In this document: positions 25,878 through 34,374 of the stretch, piece by piece
Numbering within the stretch: position 1 is the stretch's first letter
How the letters are laid out: each line of letters starts with the position of its first letter
NCBI GenBank assembly: GCA_035644395.1
Contig: DASQOR010000047.1
Span: 62,001 to 126,000, forward strand
Length of the DNA stretch: 64,000 nt
From: JBGPLJ01 sp035644395
GTDB lineage: Bacteria > Pseudomonadota > Gammaproteobacteria > Steroidobacterales > Steroidobacteraceae
Direction: 5' to 3'
Translations under genes and position numbers: made by a program
Notes under the pieces: generated by a model
The model's database searches: none
Seen by the model: only the letters and a program-made list of their open reading frames with translations
What the model was told of the DNA's origin: nothing

Positions 25878-28439
25878 ATGAAGAGGCAATCACTACTCGA
25901 ACCGGCGTGCGCGGCGGCGCGCGCGCTCATCCTGATGCTGTCGGGCTGCGCGCTCACCGCCGGCATCGTGCAGGCGGCCGACGAGCCGGCGCAGGGCGGG
26001 GCGCGCAACGAGAGCGAGATCTTCGAGATCGTCGTGACGGCGCAGAAGCGCGCGGAAAACGTGCAGGACGTGCCGATCACGATGCAGGCCTACACGGGCG
26101 AGCAGCTGAAGGACGCGGGGGTCAGGGAGATCACCGATATCGTCAAGCTCGCGCCCAACCTGAACGTCGTCGTGCAGAACGCGCTTTCCCAGCACATCGT
26201 GATCCGCGGCGTCGGCACCAACGAGTTCTTCGGCAACGCGCCATCGTCGGTCGGCACGTACATGGACGAGGTCACGATGAACTCCTCGTACATGTCGACG
26301 CTCGGGCTGTTCGACATGGAGCGCGTCGAGGTGCTGCGCGGCCCCCAGAACAGCCTCTTCGGGCGCAACACCACCGGCGGCGCGGTCAACTACATCTCCG
26401 TGCAGCCGAAAGTGGGCGCGGACAAGATCGACGGCGACGTGTCGCTGACCTACGGGAGCCACAACCTCGCCGAGCTCGAAGCGGGCGTGAGCTTTCCGAT
26501 GGGCTCGACGGCGGCCCTGCGCTTGTCGGGGATCCTGCATACGCGCGACGGCATCTGGCACAACCTCGATACGGATGACAAGCATTACGGCGACGAGGAT
26601 CGCCACTCGCTGCGCGCGACTTTCGTCTGGGAACCGTCCACGGCCATGCGGCTCACGGCGAGCTACCACTCGGCGACGTCGGATGGCGAGGCGCAGCCAC
26701 AGAAGATGGCGGGGGCCCTCGCGCCGATCAGCGCGACGAATCCGGTGCTGCGCATCAACGACCTGCTGCCGTTCGCCGGCAACATCGACTGGGAGCACGG
26801 CGTGCTCAACACGGTGGGCGGTGCGCCGGCGGTCAACATCGAGAACTTCGACCGGCTGACGACCCGCTGGCGGGACGTCTGGAACGGCGGCTCGCAGCGT
26901 GGCGACCTCAACGTCGATGGCGGGTACGTCAAGTTCGCCTACGACTTCGGCGGCGCGACGCTGACCTCGATCACTTCGTATGACAAGACGCACGGCTTCT
27001 ACGAGGAAGACAACACGGGTGACGGCAACATCCAGGGCGCGGGAACGCCGGGCGTCACCCACGACGTGCTCGTGATCGACATGGACCAGGAATACAAGCA
27101 GTTCACGCAGGAGCTGCGCCTCGCCTCCAACGATTCGACGGCGCGGCTGCGCTGGATCGCGGGCCTGTATTACCTCGACGAGACGTCGGTGCTCGCGCAG
27201 GACATCCGCTTCGGCGACAACGGTTTCCCGGGTGCCCATCCGTCCGCCGTCGGCATCACGCCGCCCGCGCTCTTCGACGTGATCCCGGATCCGTACGGCA
27301 ACACGGTCTCGTTCAGCATCCATCACCTCGAGGACAAGAGCTATTCGGCCTACGGCCAGATCGACTTCGGCTTCACCGAGAAACTCAATCTCACCGTGGG
27401 TCTCAGGTACACCAAGGACGACAAGGCGGATCCCTTCGTCTACGCCGGCGCCTTCATCAAGGCGACACCCTGGGATCCGTCGATCTTCATCGGCGAGAGC
27501 GAGATCCTGTCGCTCTCCGCGGGCCTCCCGGGATGCTTCCCGCGGCCGGATCCGCCGGCGCCGCCGTTCTTCAATCACTGCGCGGACACCGAGACGACGC
27601 GCGAGAACCTCAAGAACGGCGAGGTCGGCGGCAAGATCAACCTGCAGTACCACGTTTCCGATGACGTGATGATCTACGGCGGCTACTCGCGCGGCTTCAA
27701 GTCGGGCAAGTTCGACCTCGAGTTCCTGCATACCGACGACACGCCGTTCCCGCAGCGCGCGCTTGATCCGGAGACGCTCGACGCCTTCGAGGTCGGCTTC
27801 AAGTCGACGCTGCTCGAGCACTCCCTGATCGTCAACGGCGCAATCTTCTTCAACATCTGGAAGGACCAGCAGGTGTTCAACGTGGGCGTGAACGGGCCCG
27901 AGTTCTTCAACCTGCCGGAGTCGCAGATCTACGGCGCGGAGCTCGAAACGAGCTGGGTGCCCGCGGAGCACTGGCTGCTGTCGGCGAATCTCGGTTTCCT
28001 GCATACGGAACTCACCGACGTGACGGGCATCGATTTCGACGTGCCGCAGGGGACACCGGGTCACGGCGACTTCCAGAAGGGCCACGAACTGCCGCTGTCG
28101 CCCGAGTTCAGCGGGAATTTCTCGCTCGAGCGCAACTTCGACCTCGGCGCGAGCCGCCTCGGACTCGGCATGGACTACCGCTATCAGAGCTCCTCGAAAG
28201 TGAAGTTCAGCCCGCAGGTGCCGATCGACGAGTACACCTCGCGTTCGGAGATCAACGCGCGCGCGAGCCTTGCCTTCGGCCCCGAGCGGCAGTACGAACT
28301 CGCGATCTACGGCGAGAACCTGACCGGCGAGAAATACTGCGTGGAGATCCAGGACCTGCGCGGTGTGTCGGGTTCCTTCTACTGCGTGCCGAACGAAGGC
28401 GAACTGCAGTGGAGCATCCAGGGGCGCGTGCACTTCTGA
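25878..28439 (+). CDS. TonB-dependent outer-membrane receptor
   Basis: An 853-residue receptor. It has a signal peptide (to about residue 34, ending IVQA), a TonB-box/plug start at EIFEIVVTAQKRAENVQDVP, the plug motif IVIRGVG and RGPQNSLFGRNTTGGAVNYI, then a 22-strand barrel ending in an aromatic residue (GRVHF). The ATG at 25878 has AAGGGGGAA upstream. The type is common among Sphingomonas, Caulobacter and Steroidobacter relatives for plant-derived compounds. Because it lies inside the LysR/decarboxylase block, it probably imports the substrate of that block across the outer membrane. Confidence 0.93.
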   Translation: MKRQSLLEPACAAARALILMLSGCALTAGIVQAADEPAQGGARNESEIFEIVVTAQKRAENVQDVPITMQAYTGEQLKDAGVREITDIVKLAPNLNVVVQNALSQHIVIRGVGTNEFFGNAPSSVGTYMDEVTMNSSYMSTLGLFDMERVEVLRGPQNSLFGRNTTGGAVNYISVQPKVGADKIDGDVSLTYGSHNLAELEAGVSFPMGSTAALRLSGILHTRDGIWHNLDTDDKHYGDEDRHSLRATFVWEPSTAMRLTASYHSATSDGEAQPQKMAGALAPISATNPVLRINDLLPFAGNIDWEHGVLNTVGGAPAVNIENFDRLTTRWRDVWNGGSQRGDLNVDGGYVKFAYDFGGATLTSITSYDKTHGFYEEDNTGDGNIQGAGTPGVTHDVLVIDMDQEYKQFTQELRLASNDSTARLRWIAGLYYLDETSVLAQDIRFGDNGFPGAHPSAVGITPPALFDVIPDPYGNTVSFSIHHLEDKSYSAYGQIDFGFTEKLNLTVGLRYTKDDKADPFVYAGAFIKATPWDPSIFIGESEILSLSAGLPGCFPRPDPPAPPFFNHCADTETTRENLKNGEVGGKINLQYHVSDDVMIYGGYSRGFKSGKFDLEFLHTDDTPFPQRALDPETLDAFEVGFKSTLLEHSLIVNGAIFFNIWKDQQVFNVGVNGPEFFNLPESQIYGAELETSWVPAEHWLLSANLGFLHTELTDVTGIDFDVPQGTPGHGDFQKGHELPLSPEFSGNFSLERNFDLGASRLGLGMDYRYQSSSKVKFSPQVPIDEYTSRSEINARASLAFGPERQYELAIYGENLTGEKYCVEIQDLRGVSGSFYCVPNEGELQWSIQGRVHF

Positions 28440-28466
28440 TCGATTGCAAGTCCGGCGACGACAGCG

Positions 28467-28496
28467 CGGGACGGGGACCAAGGGGTCCCCGTCCCG
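28467..28496 (+). terminator. Strong hairpin after the TonB receptor gene
   Basis: CGGGACGGGGACC-AAGG-GGTCCCCGTCCCG forms a perfect 13-bp stem with a 4-base loop, 27 bp after the receptor stop and 34 bp before the MFS start. There is no T-run after it, so it may act as a partial terminator or an mRNA-stabilising stem that lowers expression of the downstream MFS gene. Confidence 0.6.
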
Positions 28497-28530
28497 GGTT
28501 GGTGCCTGAGCCGCTTCTTCGGGAGCTCCC

Positions 28531-29751
28531 GTGAACGACCGCCCGCGTTTCTACCAGCCCGTGCTGGTGATCCTCCTGTGCCTGAACTTCGGCATCCTCT
28601 TCTTCGACCGCAACGCGCTCAATTTCCTCATGCCCTTCGTGCAGCCGGATCTCGGGCTGTCGAACACCGAGGTGGGCCTGCTCGCGTCGGCATTCTCGCT
28701 GACCTGGGCCATCGCGGGCATCGCGATCGGCGGCATCTCGGACCGCACCGGCCTGCGCAAGCCGATCCTGATAGCGGTGACCCTGGTGTTCGCGCTCTGT
28801 TCCGCGCTCTCCGGGCTCGTCGCCTCGTTCCTCGCGCTCTTTGCCGTGCGACTCCTGATGGGGGTCGCGGAGGGCGGCGTGCTGCCGGTGAGCCAGGCGC
28901 TCACGGTCACCGAAGTGTCGCCGGCCCGGCGCGGTTTCGCGATGGGCTTCATGCAGAACTTCGGCTCGAATCTGCTCGGCTCGACCGCCGCCTCGCTCAT
29001 CCTCGTGCCATTCGCGGTGCACTTCGGCTGGCGCAAGTCATTTCTCCTCGCGGCCATTCCGGGCGTCGCGAGCGCGATCCTCATCGGGCTCTTCATCCGC
29101 GAACCGCGGCGGCCTTCCGAGGCGGGCGGGGCGGCGCACGTGAAGCTCGGCGTAGCCGAGGCGCTCGCGAATCCGAACATCCTCATCTGCGTGCTGATCT
29201 CCATCCTGCTGGTCTCGCACCTCGTGATCGGCTTCGTGTTCCTGCCGCTCTTTCTCGTGAACCAGCGTCACCTGCAGCCTGACGTCATGGGGTCGCTCAT
29301 CGCCGTGCTCGGCGTGTCCGCGGCGATCGCGGGCTTCGTCGCGCCCGGGATTTCCGATTGGGCAGGCCGCAAGCCGGTCATGATTGTGGTTTGCCTGAGC
29401 GGCGTGATCCTGCCGCTCGCGGCTCTTTACTTCGGCGGCGGCATTGCGGCGCTCGGCGCGCTGTTCTTCGCCGGCTGGACGGTCGTCGGCGCGTTCCCGC
29501 TCTTCATGGCGACGATTCCCTCGGAGACCGTCGACTCGCGGCACACGGCGACCGTGCTCGGACTCATCATGGGAGTCGGCGAGGGCATTGGCGGTGCCGT
29601 GTCGCCGACGCTCGCCGGCATGGCGGCCGATCGCTACGGGCTCACGGCGCCGCTCTGGATCATGCTGTGCCTGCCGGTCGCGGCGTGCCTGCTGTCGTTC
29701 GGCTTGCGCGAAACGGCACCCCGCAAGCTCGCCGCACGCGCCCGAGGATGA
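28531..29751 (+). CDS. MFS transporter
   Basis: A 406-residue protein with twelve hydrophobic segments. The MFS motif between helices 2 and 3 is present as GGISDRTGLRKP. The N-terminus LLCLNFGILFFDRNALNFLMPF is nearly the same as that of the MFS gene at 36067 (LGLTFGFLFFDRNAAGFLAPF), so these two are related paralogues that bracket the block. It should move the imported compound or a product across the inner membrane. It follows the hairpin at 28467. Confidence 0.92.
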   Translation: MNDRPRFYQPVLVILLCLNFGILFFDRNALNFLMPFVQPDLGLSNTEVGLLASAFSLTWAIAGIAIGGISDRTGLRKPILIAVTLVFALCSALSGLVASFLALFAVRLLMGVAEGGVLPVSQALTVTEVSPARRGFAMGFMQNFGSNLLGSTAASLILVPFAVHFGWRKSFLLAAIPGVASAILIGLFIREPRRPSEAGGAAHVKLGVAEALANPNILICVLISILLVSHLVIGFVFLPLFLVNQRHLQPDVMGSLIAVLGVSAAIAGFVAPGISDWAGRKPVMIVVCLSGVILPLAALYFGGGIAALGALFFAGWTVVGAFPLFMATIPSETVDSRHTATVLGLIMGVGEGIGGAVSPTLAGMAADRYGLTAPLWIMLCLPVAACLLSFGLRETAPRKLAARARG

Positions 29752-29809
29752 CGCCCGCCCCGCGAACTGGCTAAGATGCGTTCGGTCCACGGAACCGCGG
29801 GGCAGAGCG

Positions 29810-30283
29810 ATGAGAACGCTGATCGACCGTTTCATCGGCTGGCCGGAGCGCGCGTCGCGCTACTTCACCTGGTTCGCGCCCCTCATCGCGCGCATCGTCG
29901 TCGGCTGGGTCTTCGTGCTGACCGGCTGGGGCAAGCTTCATAACCTGCCGCTCGTCATCGAGAACTTCCGTGACACTTGGGGCATTCCGTTTCCGCAGCT
30001 GCTCGCGCCGGTCGTGGCCGGGGTGGAGTTTTTCGGCGGACTGTTCCTGCTGTCCGGCTTTCTGACGCGTATCTCCGCCGGCGCGCTCGCCGTCGTGATG
30101 CTCGTCGCGATCAAGTCGGCGCAGTGGGGCGAAGTCAATACCTTCGAGGATCTCCTCGGCCTCGAAGAGACCCTCTACTTCACGCTCTTTCTCTGGCTCG
30201 CGGTGGCGGGCCCCGGCGCGCTCTCCGTCGACTACATCCTGCAGCGCTCGTTCGGCGGCACGCGCGGCGCCGGCCCGGCCTAG
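29810..30283 (+). CDS. DoxX-family membrane protein
   Basis: A 157-residue protein with four hydrophobic helices. The opening RIVVGWVFVLTGWGKLHNL and the GVEFFGGLFLLSGFLTRISA block are typical of the DoxX/DoxD-like group. Members include thiosulfate:quinone oxidoreductase subunits and redox-linked membrane proteins of unknown function. ATG 29810 was chosen; the open frame upstream covers the MFS gene. Convergent with the VOC gene (4 bp between stop codons). Its role in the block is unknown. Confidence 0.87.
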   Translation: MRTLIDRFIGWPERASRYFTWFAPLIARIVVGWVFVLTGWGKLHNLPLVIENFRDTWGIPFPQLLAPVVAGVEFFGGLFLLSGFLTRISAGALAVVMLVAIKSAQWGEVNTFEDLLGLEETLYFTLFLWLAVAGPGALSVDYILQRSFGGTRGAGPA

Positions 30284-30287
30284 CGCG

Positions 30288-30830
30288 CTAGACGAAACCG
30301 CGGACGGGATCCCTGCCGTCCCACGCGATGCTTTCGCGATAGAAGCGGCTGAAGATCGCATCGAACGCCTCGCCGCCGACCTCGATGAGCTCGACGAAGC
30401 CGGGCAGCTCCTGGGTCGTATCCATGTAGGCGACGTGTCCGCCGCTCGGCACTCCGCAGACGAATGCCGCCTCGTAACCGGCCGCGCGATACTTCGCGAG
30501 GTCCCGTTCGTAGTGGCGCGTCGCAAGCCCCCAGTGATGGAAGCCATAGCCCCGGCGGTCGATCAATTCCTTGTAGACCGACGGCGCGTCGTTGTTCGGC
30601 GAGATGAGCTCGATGTTCATGTGACCCGAGAAGGACATCGCGAGGGCGACGTCGGCCTTCGATTCGGCGCCGCGGTACTTCGGGTCGATGCCGGTGAAGT
30701 GATCGATCAGGAACCAGGGGCCGACATGGAGCTTGCTCACCCAGTGATCGATCGCCTGGCGGATGTCCTTGACGACATAGGCCATCTGCATGATGCCGTC
30801 GTCCGGCTGGCCGAAGCAGGTTTGTGCCAT
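30288..30830 (-). CDS. VOC-superfamily (glyoxalase/dioxygenase-fold) protein
   Basis: A 180-residue protein with the paired beta-alpha-beta-beta-beta layout. The first half opens MQMAYVVKDIRQAIDHW, and the second carries FHHWGLATRHYERDL and ends GFVELIEV. Candidate metal ligands are the first-half H/E pair and H97-H98 with the final glutamate. AGGAGAA lies 8 bp before the ATG, directly after the enolase-family stop. It is the last gene of a five-gene - strand operon. Lyase, isomerase or extradiol-cleavage activity are all possible. Confidence 0.85.
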   Translation of the reverse strand: MAQTCFGQPDDGIMQMAYVVKDIRQAIDHWVSKLHVGPWFLIDHFTGIDPKYRGAESKADVALAMSFSGHMNIELISPNNDAPSVYKELIDRRGYGFHHWGLATRHYERDLAKYRAAGYEAAFVCGVPSGGHVAYMDTTQELPGFVELIEVGGEAFDAIFSRFYRESIAWDGRDPVRGFV

Positions 30831-30842
30831 GAGAGTTCTCCT

Positions 30843-31916
30843 TTAGCTGAGCACGGCGGTTTTGTTGCGTTCGATGCGGTCGAAATCGATGGCGGCGCCG
30901 AGGCCCGGTCCCGTCGGTGCATGCACGAAGCCCTGGCGGTCGACCTCGATGTCCTCGAGGAGGCCGTACTTGTTGGCGGCGTCGGGCAGCAACACTTCGA
31001 AGTATTCGCAGTTGCGGATCGCCATCGCGACCTGCAGGTTCGCCACGTTGTTGAGCGAATTGCTGCCGTGGTGGATCTCGAAGTTCATGCCGAAGGCCTC
31101 GGCGAGATGCGCGGCCTTCACGCAGGTGGTGATGCCGCCCTTGAAACAGACATCGCCGCGCAGGTAATCCGTTGCCTGCGCCAGCAGCCATGGCGCGCAC
31201 TGAGCGAGGCCGTCGAAGGGCAGCTCGGTCGCCATCAACGGCACGGCGAGCTGCTGCTTGAGCTTCTGGTAGCCATGGATGTTCCACTCCGCGAGGGGGT
31301 CCTCGTACCAGTGGAAATCGAGGTCCTCGAGCGTACGCCCGACGCGCAGCGCGGTCGGGTAGTCATAGCTCCACACGGCATCGAACATCAGCGGATAGCC
31401 GTCGCCGACGGCCTTGCGCACGGCCGTCGCGACCTCGATGTCGCGATTCCAGGGCTGCGGCGGATGGATCTTGTAGGCCTGCCAGCCGCGCGACTGGAAG
31501 TGGCGCGCCTCCTCGCAATAGGCCGGAAGTCGATCCCGATACGAGCCGAGCAGCCGGTGGATCGGGAGACCCGCGATCTTGCCCGCGAGGTCCCACAGCG
31601 CAACGTCGACTGCGCCGATCGCCCGTACCGAAGTGCCGCGGCCGCCGCCCCAGAGCCGCTGGTTGACGCGCTCGCGGTCGAGCGGATTCTGGCCGATGAG
31701 CACGGGCTTGAAGGTATCGACGAGGAGTTTCGCGTCGATGTCGGCGCTGCGGTAGGAAGTACCATGAAAAGCATGCCCGACGTGACCCTCGTCCGTCGTG
31801 ATCGCGAGGAGCCCGAGCAACGCCGTGCCGCCCGGCATCCCGATGTCGGGGCCGCAGGCGACGGGCGGTACGTTGTCCCAGCGAAAGAGCGTCAGCATGA
31901 CGTCGGTGATCTTCAT
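30843..31916 (-). CDS. Enolase-superfamily (mandelate racemase/muconate lactonizing-like) enzyme
   Basis: A 357-residue protein. Metal ligands are D179 (MFDAVWSY), E205 (WYEDPL) and E231 (ATELPFDG). The acid/base candidates are K149 in YKIH and H282/H283 in IHHGSN. The lysine motif is K-x-H rather than the K-x-K of classical mandelate racemase, which argues for a dehydratase or other subgroup. Start at ATG 31916, overlapping the MFS stop as ATGA. With a benzoylformate-decarboxylase-like enzyme in the same block, an alpha-hydroxy acid substrate is a reasonable guess. Confidence 0.87.
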   Translation of the reverse strand: MKITDVMLTLFRWDNVPPVACGPDIGMPGGTALLGLLAITTDEGHVGHAFHGTSYRSADIDAKLLVDTFKPVLIGQNPLDRERVNQRLWGGGRGTSVRAIGAVDVALWDLAGKIAGLPIHRLLGSYRDRLPAYCEEARHFQSRGWQAYKIHPPQPWNRDIEVATAVRKAVGDGYPLMFDAVWSYDYPTALRVGRTLEDLDFHWYEDPLAEWNIHGYQKLKQQLAVPLMATELPFDGLAQCAPWLLAQATDYLRGDVCFKGGITTCVKAAHLAEAFGMNFEIHHGSNSLNNVANLQVAMAIRNCEYFEVLLPDAANKYGLLEDIEVDRQGFVHAPTGPGLGAAIDFDRIERNKTAVLS

Positions 31917-33244
31917 GGCTGCGTCCTTGGATGGAGCCGCGACAGCAACAAGAAACAAGCCGCAACGACGGCGAGCGGCAGCGCGGCCGCCCACAGCACC
32001 CGCTGTGCCGCACGCTCACCGGCGTAGAGCCCGGCGATCACGATCGGCGAAAGCACGCCCGCGCTGCGGGTGACGAGAAGCCCGAGGCCGATGCCGTTCG
32101 CACGGATCGCCGTGGGGTAGAGCAGCGCGCCCGTCGCATGCAATCCGGCCTGGCTGCCGGAAAAAATCATTCCGCCGAGCAATGTGACGACGGCGATGAG
32201 GGCGCCTGGCGCCCCCGCGAGCGACCCGAGGCCACCGATGAGCGGAATGCCGATGAGGGGCGGCAGGATCATCGCGCCGAGGCCCCACCGATCCATGCCG
32301 CGCGTGATGATGACGCCTCCCATCCAGCCGGCAACGCTGGCCCACGCCGCCAGGAGCGCAGCGTCGCCTTTCGTGAGGCCGAGCTCGCGCAGGATGATCG
32401 GCGAGTAATTCAGCATGGTGTAGAGCGTGAAGCCGCAGGCGAAATAAGCGATCCAGAAGACCAGCGTCTTGCGCCAGCGGCCCTCGCTGAACACGAGCCT
32501 GAGCGGATCGCCCTGGATGGGTGGCTCGCCGGACAGGACAAAGCGGGCATCGGGCGCGATCGCGATGCCCGGCGCGAGCCACTCGGCGAGCCTGCGGGTG
32601 TCGGCCGATCCGGGCTTGCGTGTCGCAAGATAACGCGGCGATTCCCGCAGGAACACGGCAAGACCGAGAGCGACGGCCAGCGGCCCGATGCCGCCGACCA
32701 GGAACACGATCGGCCAGCCATGAGCCGGCACGAACTCCCGCGTCACGAAACCTGCGAGCAGCACGCCGAGCGTCGTGCCGAGGTAGAGGAGGGCGACACT
32801 CGTCGCGCGCAGGCGCCGTGGCGCGAATTCGTTGACGAGCGCAATCGCCACCGGCGGCACTGTGCCGATGCCGAAGCTTGCGAGCGCCCGCCAGGCGATC
32901 AGCTCGCCGAGATTGGCCGCATAGGCGGAGCCGAGCGTGCTCACGCCGAGCAACAGCGTCCCGGCGACGATGGCGCGCTTGCGGCCGATGCGGTCCGCGA
33001 GATAGCCGCAGGCCGCGCCGCCGAGCATGGACGCGGCGGCGCCGATGGTGAAAACCGTGGAGAACTGGGCGACCGTGAGTTGCCATTGCTCGATGAGGGT
33101 CGGCGCCACCAGCGCGATCGACAGCAGGTCATAGCCGTCAGCGAGCATCGCGCTGCCCGCCCACAAGAGAACCCAGAGCAGCGTGCGGCGCACGTCCTGG
33201 CGGTCGATGAGCTCCTCGAGATTGACGACCGGCGCGCTCTGCAT
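31913..33244 (-). CDS. MFS transporter, aromatic acid:H+ symporter (AAHS)-like
   Basis: A 443-residue twelve-helix carrier. Helix 1 carries the DGYD motif (LADGYDLLSIAL) typical of AAHS carriers, and the loop after helix 2 is GYLADRIGRKRA. Members take up benzoate, vanillate, protocatechuate and similar acids. Located between the MetE-like gene (21 bp) and the enolase-family gene (4-bp overlap), so the operon's substrate is probably an organic or aromatic acid. Confidence 0.9.
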   Translation of the reverse strand: MQSAPVVNLEELIDRQDVRRTLLWVLLWAGSAMLADGYDLLSIALVAPTLIEQWQLTVAQFSTVFTIGAAASMLGGAACGYLADRIGRKRAIVAGTLLLGVSTLGSAYAANLGELIAWRALASFGIGTVPPVAIALVNEFAPRRLRATSVALLYLGTTLGVLLAGFVTREFVPAHGWPIVFLVGGIGPLAVALGLAVFLRESPRYLATRKPGSADTRRLAEWLAPGIAIAPDARFVLSGEPPIQGDPLRLVFSEGRWRKTLVFWIAYFACGFTLYTMLNYSPIILRELGLTKGDAALLAAWASVAGWMGGVIITRGMDRWGLGAMILPPLIGIPLIGGLGSLAGAPGALIAVVTLLGGMIFSGSQAGLHATGALLYPTAIRANGIGLGLLVTRSAGVLSPIVIAGLYAGERAAQRVLWAAALPLAVVAACFLLLSRLHPRTQP

Positions 33245-33265
33245 CGATGTGGCTGCGCCCGGGCG

Positions 33266-34360
33266 TCAGATCGCGGCGGCGACGTCGCGGTGGATCTCGA
33301 GGAGCCGCAGAAGTTCCTGATCCTTCGGCCTGCGGCCAAGCCCGCACTCGGTGGAGACGCCGGTCGGCCCGCGGAAGTGGCGTTTGAATGCCTCGAGACG
33401 TCGGACACTCCCTTCAACACCGTCCGTGTAGTGTACGAGACCCGCGTAGACCGTCGCATCGCCGATCGTCAGGTGCTCGAGCGGCTTGAAATACGCGTCG
33501 TCGTGCCGGTGGCGCGGCACCGACATCTGCACGAAATCGATGGGACGTGGTGAGACCTGCGCCGCGCGGTTCGCCATGCGCACGCTCGTCCCGAGATCGG
33601 CCGGGTCCTTGAAGTGCCTGTGATGCAGATCGCCGTAACAGAGGTGCATGCCAACCGGCACCGCCGCCGGTATGGCGGCGTTCAGTTCGCGGACGTAGCG
33701 CAGGAAGCGCTCCATCGGATCGCCCCTGGGCTTGAACTGCATGGGCGCCGTGTCCGGCAGGTGATCGCCGTGTTCGATGGCGACCGTTTCCCAGTTGATG
33801 TCCCATTGCAGCACGAGGTCCTCGTGCGGAATGCTTTCACAGAGCTTGCGGGCATCGCGCTTCATCACGTCGACATAGGCATCGACCATGAGCTCCATGT
33901 TCTCGGCATTGTTCGTGAAGAGGCGTACCGCATCGTCGGGAAACGGCAGGCACTGCTGGAACCTCGCGCCGTGTGGAATGATGCCGCGGTCGCGCAGATC
34001 GCGGAAGATCCGATATGAGGCCGCGGCTTCGGCAGGATACCCGAGCGATTCGATCGGCCGCAGTCTCTTCACGCCCGGCTTCGCGCCCCACCACTGGAAC
34101 GTGTCGTAGCCCGATGGCAGCCACGGCGGCAGCCCTGGAATGCCCGAAGGCGTCACCGCACGCACGAGTTCGAGGTCGGGGTGCTTGTCCCAGGTATTGA
34201 GCCCGACAAAATAAATCCAGAAGCGGCGGATGCCGGTCTCGCCGTCGGTGAGGCCGATCGCGAGATCACCGAGGATGGGCGCAACGGTGCGGAAAATGTC
34301 GCTGGCATGGTCGCCCGGGATGCCGCCGATCAGGAGCACGGGGCGCTTTGCTTTGGCCAT
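33266..34360 (-). CDS. Short MetE-like (cobalamin-independent methionine synthase fold) protein
   Basis: A 364-residue single-barrel protein. It begins RPVLLIGGIPGDHASDIFR and carries LTDGETGIRRFWI. The zinc ligands of MetE appear conserved as H239-x-C241 (GMHLCYGD) and C339 (STECGLGRR); the fourth ligand, a glutamate in MetE, is not obvious. It is about half the length of MetE (about 750) and matches only the C-terminal catalytic domain. Such stand-alone proteins may transfer methyl groups from other donors, for example aromatic methyl ethers. It sits 14 bp after the carboxyltransferase gene. The reaction is unknown. Confidence 0.8.
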   Translation of the reverse strand: MAKAKRPVLLIGGIPGDHASDIFRTVAPILGDLAIGLTDGETGIRRFWIYFVGLNTWDKHPDLELVRAVTPSGIPGLPPWLPSGYDTFQWWGAKPGVKRLRPIESLGYPAEAAASYRIFRDLRDRGIIPHGARFQQCLPFPDDAVRLFTNNAENMELMVDAYVDVMKRDARKLCESIPHEDLVLQWDINWETVAIEHGDHLPDTAPMQFKPRGDPMERFLRYVRELNAAIPAAVPVGMHLCYGDLHHRHFKDPADLGTSVRMANRAAQVSPRPIDFVQMSVPRHRHDDAYFKPLEHLTIGDATVYAGLVHYTDGVEGSVRRLEAFKRHFRGPTGVSTECGLGRRPKDQELLRLLEIHRDVAAAI

Positions 34361-34374
34361 TGCGTGACCCTCGA

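Noticed and set aside
23381..26080. An 899-codon - strand frame opposite the decarboxylase and SDR genes
   Set aside because: It has no motif and an Arg-rich composition, and covers three well-supported + strand genes.
25893..28481. An 862-codon open frame on the - strand antisense to the TonB receptor gene
   Set aside because: Typical shadow of a G+C-rich gene: Arg/Val/Glu/Asp-rich composition, no motif, no ribosome binding site. The + strand frame has a complete receptor.
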